A stretch of 64,000 bases of DNA, taken from assembly GCA_030062745.1 (NCBI GenBank), contig CP099849.1, positions 24,850,144 through 24,914,143 on the forward strand, in the 5' to 3' direction. A program made the position numbers and the translations under genes. Under the pieces are notes generated by a model. It ran no database searches and was not told the origin of the DNA. It was given only the letters and a program-made list of their open reading frames with translations. This DNA comes from Capitulum mitella. Lineage: Eukaryota > Arthropoda > Thecostraca > Pollicipedomorpha > Pollicipedidae. The first letter of the stretch is position 1; each line of letters begins with the position of its first letter. Below, in pieces: positions 34,663-46,800 of this stretch.

Positions 34663-37600
34663 GTTACAAGTTCACTCACAATGCCATTATTTCAAGAAAT
34701 GCCTGTCTCTTACGAAACCGACTCTACCCTCGTAGCCATGTTCACCGATTACTTTGCAGACGCTAGTGACTTGGGAAGCCAGGAATACCCATAGGCTTAT
34801 AGTCTCTTTTCGATACCCCCGATGAATGCAGATCTACCATAGGAAAGACAATGGGCTTCTTGTCAGATATTGAGGAAGCGTCGGCGACGATCCTCTTCGG
34901 AAATCCTCAGCCTCTCTTCGGAACGCGGTCGCTACACACTACAGAGGTCACAGAGGTGATCGAATGGAGTAATGACAGACTATATGAACCCATATGAGCC
35001 GCAGAAATGACGCCAGAAGACCCAAAATTGCGCCAGTGAGTCTTTCCCGTCTTCCTAGCGTCCCAAGGAACACGGCCACTCAAGCACTGCGGCAAGGTAA
35101 TGACATGTGCCATTGGCTTGGCCGGACTGGGATGCATACCTCTGAGTTTTGCGAATGTTAACTTCATGAGAATAGTGTTGCATGAAAAAAGATGTGGCAA
35201 AACAAAACTCGATTAGAGTCGCTTTTGAAAAGAAATCGCATTATGTTAAACGATGTTATTGCGAGATATCCATGGCTTCTTGTCGCATGCAGTTATCATA
35301 TGCATCGTATAGTGCAGCACATTGTAAACTAAAGGGCTTCGTTTCTATAAAGACGTTTTTTTTCCTGGAAATCTGTGACCGAAACCATAGCTAACTGTCA
35401 ATGAGGTATTGGGAGTACAATGCAAAGCCGGCTTTGAACCGGCCAGAGTCAAAATATAGGTCTTGGTATCGTTTACACGAAGTAATGGGTCATCAGAATG
35501 TTAACAATCGGAAAAACATCATTTTCAAGGCACAAATGCGTCATTTGAGACAGACCAGTTCCGCACAACACACCACTCTAAACAGATATAAAAATTACAA
35601 TTACTCCGAGAAGCTAAATTAAAATATATGTGGACTTAAGCCATTTCATTTTTACTCCATTGTAATAGGCAGGTGCTACTAGAAGATCAGGTTGGAAGAT
35701 CTGCCCCCCCCTTCCCCAGTCAAAATTCCTCAGACAAGACTCTGGCGCTTCGGTAGGGAAGCTCCATGGAATACCACGTGCCTTAAGCCGAAACCATGAG
35801 AATAAGATAAGGTCCTGTCGATATATTTTTATTTTTTGTCAGCCGTTTCTTTAGCAGTTTTCTGCTTGTCGTGATAGTTTTACTATTGCCGATTTCGATT
35901 ATGTCAATATTTCACTTTCTTCAATACCTCCCTTTCCCAAAGTTATCGCCAATTCTTCGTTCATCCATACCACGCAAATGGCTTCCACTTTCATCATATA
36001 TATTCTTTACGTCAAACACTGACCACTCACAGTACTAGCACTGTACTACGTCACGGGCGTCACGAGGTCCACCATTTGTTAAACCGATAGAGAGATAGAC
36101 GGATACTGAGCGAAAACCGGCCCTGCCGATATATCGAACGATCTGATTGTATGCCTATCGATATGCCTACCTATGAACGAAAATAATGAAAAGGGATTAC
36201 GAAATCATATGCAGCCAATTAGGAGGCGTTTTGCAATCCGAATATTCTGGAAAGACTAGGTTTTAACCAATGAGCGGGCGTGAAAGCGCATGCACTTCAA
36301 AGAACTGGTTGATGCAGGGCGGATGCAATAGCTCAGAAGTTTCCGCGAGTGTAAACTATTTTAAGGTTAGGAAAAGGAAGTATCGTTTAACATTACGGAT
36401 ATGATTCATCAAGCGGCACTGCGATGCGATTGACGTACTTGAGGCGTTAATGGACTCTCAAACATCTTTGTCTGATTCCCTTTGATGTCGAGTCTGTATT
36501 TGGTGGCTTTAGACAGTCTTCATAAACCAAAGACTTTTAAGGGCAATTTCAAAGATTTAGAGAAATTTAGAAAACACTGAAATTTGAAGACTTTCGGATA
36601 CTGGAACTGTAAACCCATGACGTGGACTTTGTTACAATTTTTCAGCCCTACATTGCGTGGGAGCACTCAGAAGAGTACAGATGCCAGCCTGACTTGCGAC
36701 AGGTAAACTTGGATTCCCTGGGGCTCAGCAGAATGCTGAGCACATAAACTCAGTGGAGGAGCGTTTCAGGAACGAAAAGCCCAATAAGTATGGTAAAGCC
36801 CAGTACCTAATGCTCTGTAACAACTTCTTGCTATTTTGTAAAATTACTTATAGATCTATGCATATGAACTCACAGTTCACGTAATCCTGGGCAATCTTGT
36901 AGCGTTTCAGGATGCCAGTGTCAGATTTCTGGATGCCCGTGGACCACAAACACGGAAAAACGCCAGCCACTCGTGGAAAGTTTTTTTGCACTGTGAGGAG
37001 GCCCCGCTAGTCATAAACTCCGGTCATGACTCAATCAATACGATGCAAAAAAAGCAAACAGTCCCTATAAAGACCAACGTTTTGTTGCACGTCTCTTTCC
37101 TTAAAGTTGAAGCTTCAGTAAAATGTTATAAATATGACCGTCGATACGCTATTTATAGACGTTAGGACTGTTTAGATGACATTCACAACTGTACCGCAAC
37201 TTAAACCTCTTTGTTGCTACACCCAGAACCTCTATGCTACATTCTCGTCCGAAAAAATGCAGTACTGCGCTTGATCAGCTGCGCCGCATGAGGAATAAAT
37301 ACGTGAATCTTAAGAACTGCCATCAGAGAAAATGAAATGGTGTATATCCGCTGATTTATTGCTCTTCATGTTGAAAGGATGTTCGATTGCATGTCAGGCT
37401 CCATGCCTTGTTTATTTAAAGTCATTTATCTAACTCATCAATGATACTGCCATGTGTTGGTGTGTCATCTAAGTCATGGTACTGCCATAGGTGTCGGTTG
37501 TGTTAAGTACATGATATGTCTTGTAAATTAGAGCCTCTAGTAAAATCAGCACAAAAACATGCACGACAGGGCAGTGAACCAAGCCGGATAACAGCATAGA

Positions 37601-37792
37601 GAGCGTGACTAGACCTACGACAAGAGGGCAGATGCAGATTAGTGTAAATACACTTGGCATTGCGATCTCTGCCTACGTGGTAGCTAACTGTGTTAGCATC
37701 CACCTGTGGACAAACCAATCACATTGCTGCAATTATCCAAATCGTCGCGGTTGTGTCCCGTCCGACAAGTGTTCGCCTCCGTTCTGACCGAC

Positions 37793-37825
37793 TATAAAGC
37801 CGGCGACGAGTCGGTTAGCCATCAC
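37793..37825 (+). promoter_or_regulatory. TATA box and initiator of alkaline phosphatase
   Basis: TATAAA at 37,793-37,798 (context GACTATAAAGCC) is followed about 30 bp later by ATCACAG (37,821-37,827), close to the arthropod initiator TCAKTY. This predicts transcription starting near 37,823 and a 5' UTR of about 49 nt before the ATG at 37,872. A focused TATA/Inr promoter suits a strongly, tissue-specifically expressed secreted enzyme. Confidence 0.75.
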
Positions 37826-37871
37826 AGCCGCCGGCGTCGCTGAACATAGACAGCCGCCTCGCCTGCCAGAC

Positions 37872-39530
37872 ATGAAGCTGTTTGTGGCCGCCTGTGTGGT
37901 GGCGCTGGCCGCCGCCGTGCCGCTCGACTCTCGCGTCGAGGACCAGGACGAGCTGGAGATGCACGAGATGTGGGCGCCCACCTACCAACAGGTGCAGGAG
38001 AAGGCCGGCCTCGGACAGGCCAGCACCCTCTCCCGCTCCGGCAAGGTGCTGGACCAGGCCTTCTGGAAGCAGATCGCACAGGACATCCTCAAGACCAAGC
38101 TGGCCGACCCCATCTACGACCACCAGGCCAAGAATGCCGTGCTCTTCATCGGCGACGGCATGTCCATCGCCACGCTGGCTGCCGCCAGGAAGCGCAAGGG
38201 TCTCATGAACGGCGCTGATGTGCCCGAGCACACCATGCTGTCTTGGGAAACCTTCCCCTACCTGGGTCTGTCCAAGACCTACAACTGCGACCGCTGGACT
38301 GCCGATTCCGCCTCCACCGCCACCGCCTACCTGACCGGCGCCAAGGGCAACTTCCTCACCGTCGGTGTCGACTGCTCCGTGCTCATCTGGAACTGCGACG
38401 CCGTCAACGACAACTCGTCGCCCAAGTCGATCCTGCGCTACGGAGTGGAGGCCGGTAAGTGGGTCGGTCTGGTGTCCACCGCCCGTATCACGCACGCCTC
38501 TCCCGCCGCCACCTTCGGCCACACCGCCTACCGCACCTGGGAGTCTGACGCTGACTTCGACGCCATGGAGTGGATGACCGGCCCCGTCAAAGAGTCGTGC
38601 AAGACCTCCATGAAGGACCTGTCTACCCAGTTTGTCGAGCGTGAGGGAATCGACATCAACGTCGCCTTCGGCGGCGGCTGGGGCAAGTTCACGCCCAAGG
38701 AGGTCGAGGGCGGCTCCCGTCTGGATGGCCGCGACCTGATCCAGGAGTGGAAGGACAAGCAGGCTTCTCTCGGACGTAGCCACGCCTACCTGAGCACCAA
38801 GGACGAGCTGAACAACTTCGACGCCAGCTCCGCCGATTACGTTCTGGGTCTGTTCAGCCGCAGCCACATGCAATACCGCGCCTTCCAGACCGCCGACGAC
38901 GTCAACCTCACCGAGATGGTGAAGAAGGCGCTGGAGATTCTCAAGCGCAGCCCCAACGGCTTCGTGCTGTTTGTCGAAGGCGCCAAGATCGACCACGGTC
39001 ATCACTACGGCAACGCCTACACGGCCATCGACGAGACCGTGGAGCTGGAGGAGGTTGTCCAGCATGTCATGGACAACACTGACGAGTCTGAGACGCTGAT
39101 CGTCGTGTCCTCCGACCACTCTCACACCTTCACCATCAACGGCTACCCGGAGCGCGGCCTGGACATGTTCGGACCGGCCTCGTTCCTGGCCGGCGGCATG
39201 CAGAAGGGCGGCCCGCCGCCATCACTGCCCTACCCCATCATGCAGTACGCCAACGGCCCGGGTGGCTCGGAGGACTGGGCTGAATACGAGGCCAAGCGGG
39301 CCCGCCTGGCCGACACCAGCGAGACGGCCGAGTGGCGCGACCCGCACTACAAACAGGTGGCTGGCATCTACCTGCCCAAGGAGACCCACGGCGGCGAGGA
39401 CGTGGGCATCTTCGCGCGCGGTCCCGGCGCCCACCTGCTGCGCGGCAGTCTGGAGGAGAACGTCATCCACCACGTCATCAACTACGCCCTTTGCCAGGGA
39501 GACTACGCCACCATCTGCGACAAGAAGTAG
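37872..39530 (+). CDS. Secreted alkaline phosphatase, intronless
   Basis: One uninterrupted frame of 552 residues. The leader MKLFVAACVVALAAAVPLDS is a clear signal peptide. Alkaline phosphatases hydrolyse phosphomonoesters with two zinc ions and one magnesium. The conserved ligands are present: D95 (FIGDGM), nucleophile S146 (TADSASTATAYL), H208 (ITHASPAATFGHT), R221 as phosphate arginine (YRTWESDAD), E369, D374 and H378 (FVEGAKIDHGHH), D415 and H416 (SSDHSHTF), and H506 (ETHGGEDV). The protein ends 11 residues after NYALC with no hydrophobic GPI-anchor tail, so a soluble extracellular enzyme is predicted, unlike most membrane-anchored animal forms. Shrimp alkaline phosphatase is a known soluble crustacean relative. 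The ATG lies 49 nt from the predicted start site. The lack of introns is unusual for an animal alkaline phosphatase gene; an old retrocopy that kept or gained a promoter is possible. No second copy is seen in this window. Confidence 0.96.
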   Translation: MKLFVAACVVALAAAVPLDSRVEDQDELEMHEMWAPTYQQVQEKAGLGQASTLSRSGKVLDQAFWKQIAQDILKTKLADPIYDHQAKNAVLFIGDGMSIATLAAARKRKGLMNGADVPEHTMLSWETFPYLGLSKTYNCDRWTADSASTATAYLTGAKGNFLTVGVDCSVLIWNCDAVNDNSSPKSILRYGVEAGKWVGLVSTARITHASPAATFGHTAYRTWESDADFDAMEWMTGPVKESCKTSMKDLSTQFVEREGIDINVAFGGGWGKFTPKEVEGGSRLDGRDLIQEWKDKQASLGRSHAYLSTKDELNNFDASSADYVLGLFSRSHMQYRAFQTADDVNLTEMVKKALEILKRSPNGFVLFVEGAKIDHGHHYGNAYTAIDETVELEEVVQHVMDNTDESETLIVVSSDHSHTFTINGYPERGLDMFGPASFLAGGMQKGGPPPSLPYPIMQYANGPGGSEDWAEYEAKRARLADTSETAEWRDPHYKQVAGIYLPKETHGGEDVGIFARGPGAHLLRGSLEENVIHHVINYALCQGDYATICDKK

Positions 39531-39680
39531 AAAATGGACCTCATCCGCGTCTCTCTTGCGAATCTGACCAAGTTGCATTTCCTAGGATTTCAGCTGAGAA
39601 TTTCATGTCTGGTAGGCCCAGTACATGGTTTAAAAGCGATCTATGTACAGAATATTGTGATACTGTATCCGTGGAACTGC

Positions 39681-39686
39681 AATAAA
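39681..39686 (+). terminator. Poly(A) signal of alkaline phosphatase
   Basis: A canonical AATAAA lies 151 bp after the TAG stop (context CTGCAATAAAACC). Cleavage would be expected near 39,700, giving a 3' UTR of roughly 170 nt. With the promoter call this defines a compact transcript of about 1.9 kb. Confidence 0.75.
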
Positions 39687-39699
39687 ACCTTCGCGTAGC

Positions 39700-40829
39700 A
39701 TTTGGCTTCTGAGCAATATTCAGAGAGCTACGGAGGTGGTCTTCATCGAAGAGCTAAGTTAGCCACATGCCCAACATCTTCATAGACTCCAAGTCTAAAA
39801 ACATTTGGCCCCAATGTACATACGTAAACAATGTAACAGTGAATGCTGGCAGATGGCTGTTCACCAGACAATGGGTTTTGGGTCCAGCTGACTTCACTTC
39901 TCTCTCAAATAATGATAACGCTTGGCAATAAGTGGTTACTACTGCTGCCGTAATGCAAAAATGGTGTGGTCTTCATTTTTCCCCTTGTGCATTCCGAGTT
40001 CCATTTGTACGGAACGTATTTTTTTCTTTGTTGCTGGCATCATATATCCCAGCAGTTAGTAACAAAACAACATATCGTGTGGCGGAATATGGAATAGAAA
40101 ACACCAAAATGAAATATCGACTTGAAGCAAAATACCAAACGGAACATGCATCGAACGGGGAAAATACCAAAGGACATAATGTTGGACGTAGACAGATGTT
40201 GAATAAGTGTATTTATCCAGATGGAAAATTATGGTAGGACAAAACACGGAAAGGAAAACAACGAACGTTACACATTAAAATGAAAACAGTCGCGACTGAG
40301 ACAAACACAGAAGGGGAAAATTGACTGGCGTAACGTCGCCAAATGATCACAAGACGTGGCATGAAAGAGACAGGTATCGCAGCACGATTGCAAGACCACA
40401 AACGGAGAGACAGGAGCTTCGGAAAGAGTCCGGAGACATCGACCAAGTACCGGTTGTACAAAGCTTTTGCCGCCCTTCTTTCCCTGTGGTCCGTTGGGGA
40501 CGAGCTCTCGGACCTTTGTATAAGTTGATATGGTCTTGATCGCGTGCGGTGGCCAGAATGCAACAGCATAGTCCATTGACATTATCACCGTGACGTTCAG
40601 AACTAATGCACATGGCATGAACACATCATAAAGGCATATTGCAGCATACATCATGAGCACATGGCAGCATCATAGCAAACAAACATAACATTCATGTCTC
40701 TATAATATCACTTACCTTTAACTCCACCCCCCGCCCCCTTCCCCGTGCCCGTAATACCTCTCGCTTTTCTTTGGTGGTTTTTACGTCTGATGATTTCGGG
40801 ATTATGTCAGTCCTATTTGTTTTGTATAT
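39700..40829. other. Intergenic region, nothing recognised
   Basis: AT-rich sequence between the alkaline phosphatase poly(A) signal and the piggyBac-like MITE. There are short frames only, with no consistent coding signal, RNA gene or repeat that I can support. Confidence 0.6.
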
Positions 40830-40833
40830 TTAA

Positions 40834-42046
40834 CCCTATTCCCGGAGGGCTAGACGGTATGGCCGATTCCCGGCAGGGGGGGCGGATTCGGCCCCCCCTG
40901 AGATCTCGAGAACTACTTATCCGATTTCATCGCAACAAACGGCAATCGATTTGCCGTGACGTGAACTACATTTTGATAAAAAGAAATTGTCAAAATTTTG
41001 AAATTTGTGGATACAGGGGGGCAAAAATGTCAAAATGGGGGGTACTTTTTGACTTCTTATAACTCCGTTGTTTATGGACCGATTTCGATGAAACTGGCAT
41101 GAATCGAGAGATTATGGATAGGGCTTTTACCATGGGTATGCAAATGTGAAATTTTGAGAAAATTCATGGGCGTTCACAGGGTTTCAAAAATAGGGGGATT
41201 AGTTTTCCAATAACGGAATGAACAAAAGAGGCCAAAACACTTTTTTAGCTTCTGCTAGTCATGTTATGCTAAAGAAGTACAAATCGCATTACAATGTTTG
41301 TATAATGTTAGCATAGGCGGTGCCAGGGACATAAAAAAGGGGGAACTGTCATGGTCACACGTTTCTCAGATCAACTTGTGACCTTTGACCTTAAATGACC
41401 TCCAGTGACCTTGGGGTCACCTGGAATGATGTCGTGTGCATTCAATATTATCTGTAAACGTTTTTAATCGATTAAATTCACTCTATTCCAAAAAATTCAT
41501 TTTTTGGCATTTGCGATATAGGGTACGTGCACTGACATTTTAGGTCATAGCTCCGTGACCTGACCTGATATCAAGCTGAAACTTGGTACACAAGTAGAGG
41601 GCATCTTTCTACGTCACATATATGCCGGGTTTGGCATTTGAAAAAACGGCGCCGAAATTATAGCGAAAAAACAAATTTTGACTTTTGACCTTGACCTGAC
41701 CTTGTAAAGTGACCTCAGATAAACAAAATTACATATGCACATTGCCCAGCTATTTAGCTATATATTCATATAAAGTTTTAAGTTCTATCTTAAAAACTCT
41801 GTTTTTGGCAGACATTTTCCTTTTACCCTCAACATGGCCAAAAATGACCTGAGGTGCCTCCCAAAAACGTTGCCTGACTCCGCCCCTGAGCAAAATAGAA
41901 TTTCGAAATTTTGTCACGGCGCGTAGAAGGAATAGCTAGGTCAGCTAAGTCAGCAAGTTTCGTGAAGCTGCGTCAAAAAGCCTGGAATTGGCAAGCAAAA
42001 AACCCGAGGGGGGGGGCGGATTCCGCCCCCCCTGCCGGGAATAGGG
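40834..42046. mobile_element. piggyBac-like MITE (TTAA-flanked)
   Basis: A 1,213-bp element flanked on both sides by TTAA (40,830-40,833 and 42,047-42,050), with perfect 12-bp terminal inverted repeats CCCTATTCCCGG / CCGGGAATAGGG. TTAA duplication and a CCC start are piggyBac hallmarks. Just inside each end is a GC-rich self-complementary stretch, of the form GCAGGGGGGGCGGATTC then GGCCCCCC; the left end appears doubled (ATTCCCGGCAGGG recurs at about 40,862). The interior is AT-rich, non-coding and contains TGACCTTTGACCT-type motifs. No transposase is present, so mobilisation would have to be in trans. Confidence 0.8.
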
Positions 42047-42200
42047 TTAAACTGATGTTTTCTTTTTGCCCTGTGGAGGTAACCTTAATATTGAAAGCAT
42101 TATCAGAACGTATGACCTGAAGGTCACATGTTAAACTGATGTTTTCTTTTTGTTCTGTGGAGTTAACCTTAATACTGAAAGCATTATCAGAACTTTATTT
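42047..42200. repeat. 84-bp tandem duplication next to the MITE
   Basis: TTAAACTGATGTTTTCTTTT and the following sequence through GAAAGCATTATCAGAAC occur twice in direct order, starting at 42,047 and again at about 42,131, with a few differences. The duplicated unit begins exactly at the TTAA that borders the piggyBac-like element. Confidence 0.75.
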
Positions 42201-43380
42201 CTGAAGTTTGGGTTTTGGTATTGTAGTCAGTAGGCAGGTGTTTCAGGATATGCCCAGTGACACTGGGAAACATTCACTTGTTACAGTTTTCCATTGCGTG
42301 ATGCTCTGTTCATCTTCACCAGCTCCAGTCTTCCCTGACCATCTTGCCAACAGTGCTCATTTTTCATGGATCAGTTGAACCTCTGCAACTTTGTTCAAAC
42401 TATTGGTTGCAAATCACACATAAAAATGTCATTTGTGCAGTGTTGTATAGACCCCCAGCATTTACCTAGCTGCCCTGCAGGCATCTCATATGTCAGTAAT
42501 GCTATGGGTTGGATCTGCCATATCGAAGTGTGTATGCATTGTAATTGAATATGCTGGTGCCTCCATGATTGGAACTCAGAGGAGGTAAAATGCTGGGCAG
42601 TCCTTTGCTGAAATCCTTCCAAAGTCTGCATTTTCTTGTCATCTTTCCAGCTCCCAGTTGTTTGGCCACGGCATCTGGCCCTGCTCTGTCCCGGACACAC
42701 AGCTGCTGCCCTTTGGGTTTGGGTTAATGTCCTTCGCCTTGTCTCTTCATCCCATTTTGTATGATATGGGCTAATGTCTTTACTTTTGAAAGCCATGACA
42801 TTACTTCTCGGCTTCTATACGGAGCCATTGTTAGAAGTGTGCAAGGCTTGGCTTTATGCTTTTGTTCATTGCGGAATATATAGATGCTTTTTCTAAAACT
42901 GAAACTGGGTTAAGTATTGTTGGATGACTTTCTGGTGGCAATAACCGAGCATTTTTGTTTACTTTCAGCCTTTCGTTAAACTTTTCGAATAAAGACCAAA
43001 TAAGTTTCGAAATGAAATAAATGTATGAACGTTGAAACGGCGCCAAAATAAATCCACGATCATTCGTGTACTTACGGATCGTTTTTCGAGCACATATCGT
43101 TTTCTTCTATATTCATTTTAAAAAGTAGCCTGCTTGTGCCGACTGTACGTCTTGCAATTCTGTATTGCAACGCCCTTAAACAAGGTGATATTGTAGCATT
43201 TATAGCTACATTTAAGGAATCTTGCGGAAATAAACCCGTTTTTGTCTTACACCTTTCTTTAACTCTAATATCGTTTCTATGATTTTTTCGATGTTTACTC
43301 GTCACCTTGATACTGTATGCGTATTTTGACAATTATTTATGACTCATAATTATGCGTACCCTACGTGGTATGTTTCGATA
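42201..43380. other. Intergenic sequence up to the gap
   Basis: No gene, RNA or repeat recognised. Short open frames without coding character. This is the end of the left-hand contig. Confidence 0.6.
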
Positions 43381-43880
43381 NNNNNNNNNNNNNNNNNNNN
43401 NNNNNNNNNNNNNNNNNNNNNNNNNNNNNNNNNNNNNNNNNNNNNNNNNNNNNNNNNNNNNNNNNNNNNNNNNNNNNNNNNNNNNNNNNNNNNNNNNNNN
43501 NNNNNNNNNNNNNNNNNNNNNNNNNNNNNNNNNNNNNNNNNNNNNNNNNNNNNNNNNNNNNNNNNNNNNNNNNNNNNNNNNNNNNNNNNNNNNNNNNNNN
43601 NNNNNNNNNNNNNNNNNNNNNNNNNNNNNNNNNNNNNNNNNNNNNNNNNNNNNNNNNNNNNNNNNNNNNNNNNNNNNNNNNNNNNNNNNNNNNNNNNNNN
43701 NNNNNNNNNNNNNNNNNNNNNNNNNNNNNNNNNNNNNNNNNNNNNNNNNNNNNNNNNNNNNNNNNNNNNNNNNNNNNNNNNNNNNNNNNNNNNNNNNNNN
43801 NNNNNNNNNNNNNNNNNNNNNNNNNNNNNNNNNNNNNNNNNNNNNNNNNNNNNNNNNNNNNNNNNNNNNNNNNNNNNNNN
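43381..43880. other. Assembly gap of exactly 500 N
   Basis: Five hundred consecutive N. A round 500 is typical of a fixed-length scaffolding placeholder rather than a measured distance, so the order, orientation and true spacing of the two contigs are inferred by the scaffolder and not by sequence. Confidence 0.98.
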
Positions 43881-46800
43881 TATATACTGTGGCTTTCCCG
43901 TTGGGTTACTTTTTCTTGATTTATTTCGGTTGCTATGTATTTATCCATTTCTTCTCTAAGCCTGCATTCGTCGCATCACGACAATGCAGTGCTTTGTCCG
44001 TGCCGTTCGCTACAATCGCATCGCAGCCAAAACAAAGTCTACCAGCAGACGTGCTGAAATCTATCAAACAACGGGCAGACATGTCAAACAAGGCCGAAGA
44101 GATTTTGGCACCAGCTTCCGCCGCCGACGCGCCTGCCCGCCTCACGGAAGAGATGGCGGCCTCCAGGGGGTCGCCGTTCACGCGGGGCTGCGCTGACTCG
44201 CCGGCGGCGGCGGCGGCGGCGACGGCCGCTCCCAGAGAGGAGTCGCGTCGGCCGCCGCCGCCACCGGCCGCGGCGTGCGAAAACGCGAAAACCGGCCGCC
44301 ATGTAGTGCGAGCGCACTTGACCCAGATGTGGCCGGCCGGCGCGGCCGGGTGCCCCTTCCTTCCCAATGTCAGGGTCGGTGGCCGGGCCGGTCAGGCGGC
44401 GGATGGCGGGGAACAGGAGCTCCCGCCACTGGCTCGTGACGCGTGACAACTCTCACGATTCGCAACTGGCGCACGTGACAACTGGCCAGGAAGCCAGTAC
44501 ACCGGCTTCCTGACCAGTTGTCATGTAGTCATCTTTCCGTGACGGTTTCGGGATGTGCTGACGGGGCACGGGTTAAACCAACCCACGACACTGTCAGAGG
44601 CCCGAACGTATTTTCAGCCGCATGCACCGTTGCACTTTCTTTATTTGGCCGTTTCACGGAGCTTACATCCGGGCCGGTGTCGGGACGGTCTTTGTCACTG
44701 TCCATTCGGCCGTGGACTCCACCGTTACAATCCGACCGATCTCAATCGGAGGGCGCGGCCTCTCTCGACCGGATACGTTCGCGCGGTCAAGACCGTGACG
44801 GCGGCACGGCGGCGGGGTCGGAGTCGGAAGCCGGGTCGGAGGAGTTGCCTCAGCGGCGAGTCAGTGGGGTCGGAAGAGCTGTCTCAGCGGTACGTCGCCG
44901 AGTCGAAGGAGCAAGGGCGTCAAAGTCCACACGATTGTCCTCCGGGTCGGATGACAACAGCACATGGTGAGGTCGGAAGAGCTCTTCTGGCGGCGCGTCG
45001 GCAGGGTCGGAAGAGCCATCTCGGCGGCGCGTCGTCCGGGTCGGAAGAGCTCTCCCGGCGGCGGTCGATCCGTGAGAGCCGGCTGCGGTCGGCCGCCTCC
45101 GAGTCATGAGCGCTCGGGCCTTGGCGGCGCCGGAACCGTCCGGCGGCCAGGGCCGCTGTTCAGGCAGCGCGCGCTGCCGGCACCCGATCATATAGGCCTG
45201 CCGTCACCGGAGGAAGTCAGTCCGGGTACGTCGGGCGCGGCGGAAGAGGCGAACGCTCTGATTGTGTGCGGGGGACGGCGGCAGCCAGTCGACGGCGGCT
45301 CGGCGATCAGGAGTGAGCGCAGGAAAGGGATCTCTCACGTGAGTACCTACGGCCCGCATCGGTCGAATTATTTTATGTTTTTCGTTCTGTTCTTTGGTTT
45401 CTCTATGTATCGAACACATCCTGGTTGCTAACGATTTCGTGAATCTTGTACGTGCTTTTAAGGTAGCTGGGATAGCCAAGATTATTTTGGCATATGAAAT
45501 GCGTAGAACGAAATGGATTCATAGTTCGGATTCGCATAAAATATGACATGTTTTATTTAAAATAAGAGCAAAATACATTATTTGCATCATTGTCAGCACC
45601 AATTTTAGTTCGGTATTCAAAACGAGAGTAATGGAATAAGCATCAGGAAGCAGATAAACCATTCCGTTCTGGTCTGCCACTGACGCGAAGCCTAATCACA
45701 GAGGTCCACAAAATTAAATATGAATTAGTTACCTTGAACAGTCCAGTTCCTGCTCACAAAACGGAACAAGTCTGAGACATAAAGTGTTCACCCGGGAGGA
45801 CCACCGGTTGAAGAGTCCTGCAGCAGGGCAGCATTGCGAGGGTCTTGCTTCGACGTTCTACACGCAGACCTTCGATGTCTACGTGCGATGTACTGCATTT
45901 TGCATGCGTATGATTATCATCGTTGCCATGGGTAGAACTTTGGAGATGGGAATGCACGCGCATCCTCACCTGAACGAAGAAGTTAACGCCATGTCGATTG
46001 TGATGCATGACAATAATGGACTTAAAAACTGCATTTTTATCTCCATGAATTTTAGCAAAGTTCCTCCCTTGAACAGAGTTTTCCTTAAAATAATTGCGGA
46101 ATATAAACAAGTTACTTAGCCTTCGCTGGGCGCACGGATTATCATACACGGCCTAAGCGAGGGGTGTGATCCCCGATCCTCCCCCCCCTTGCATTCCATT
46201 CTAGTTCTCTCCTACTCAAGGAGATAGAGCAACGAAACAACAACGAGCATGCAGTCTTTCTGATTCGAATGACATCTGACTGAACACCTTCAGGATACTT
46301 GCACTGGCCTCTCAGACCAAAGCGAAAGACAGCATCTCGTCTCTCTCCGTCTCTGCCGTTGTAGTAGTTTATGGCATTCCAGCGGCAAACCACGTTTTTG
46401 TAGCATCGCCTGATAAGCGTCACCTGATCATGAAACTAGCAAATCTTTGAAGTCGGTGAATGTTTTTGGCTCGAAGGCAAGATCAGATCGGCTTTTAGGA
46501 AAGAATGCAAGGTCAGTTATTGAAAATTTCAAGCTCTTGACGCGAGCCGCTCGTCGGCAGGGTAAGAAAACCTCACTGAAGACAGCATCCGTCGCTTTCG
46601 TGAGGCGGGGTTAACAGTTATTGACATAATGAGCGGACCGCAAAATAAAAGCAGAGGAGGGTAGTTTCTTTCATCAATGGAGTAAGATGTGGGATGGGTT
46701 TATCTCGCGGAAGTTCCGAAACGTGGAAGTTGCTGATGTGGAGCCTGGTAAGGGACCCCCTCGTCAGGAGCTGTCTCGTCAGCAATCCCACACACAGGGC

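Larger units (their letters stand above)
29606..37792. other. Unique AT-rich intergenic spacer
   Basis: This sequence has no counterpart in the right arm. It is mostly AT-rich with a GC-rich stretch at about 31,080-31,480. I recognise no gene. It holds a likely MITE (32,649-33,587), a block of GAATCGATT-type repeats (34,486-34,662), and otherwise featureless sequence, including 35,200-37,740 directly upstream of the alkaline phosphatase promoter. Confidence 0.6.
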
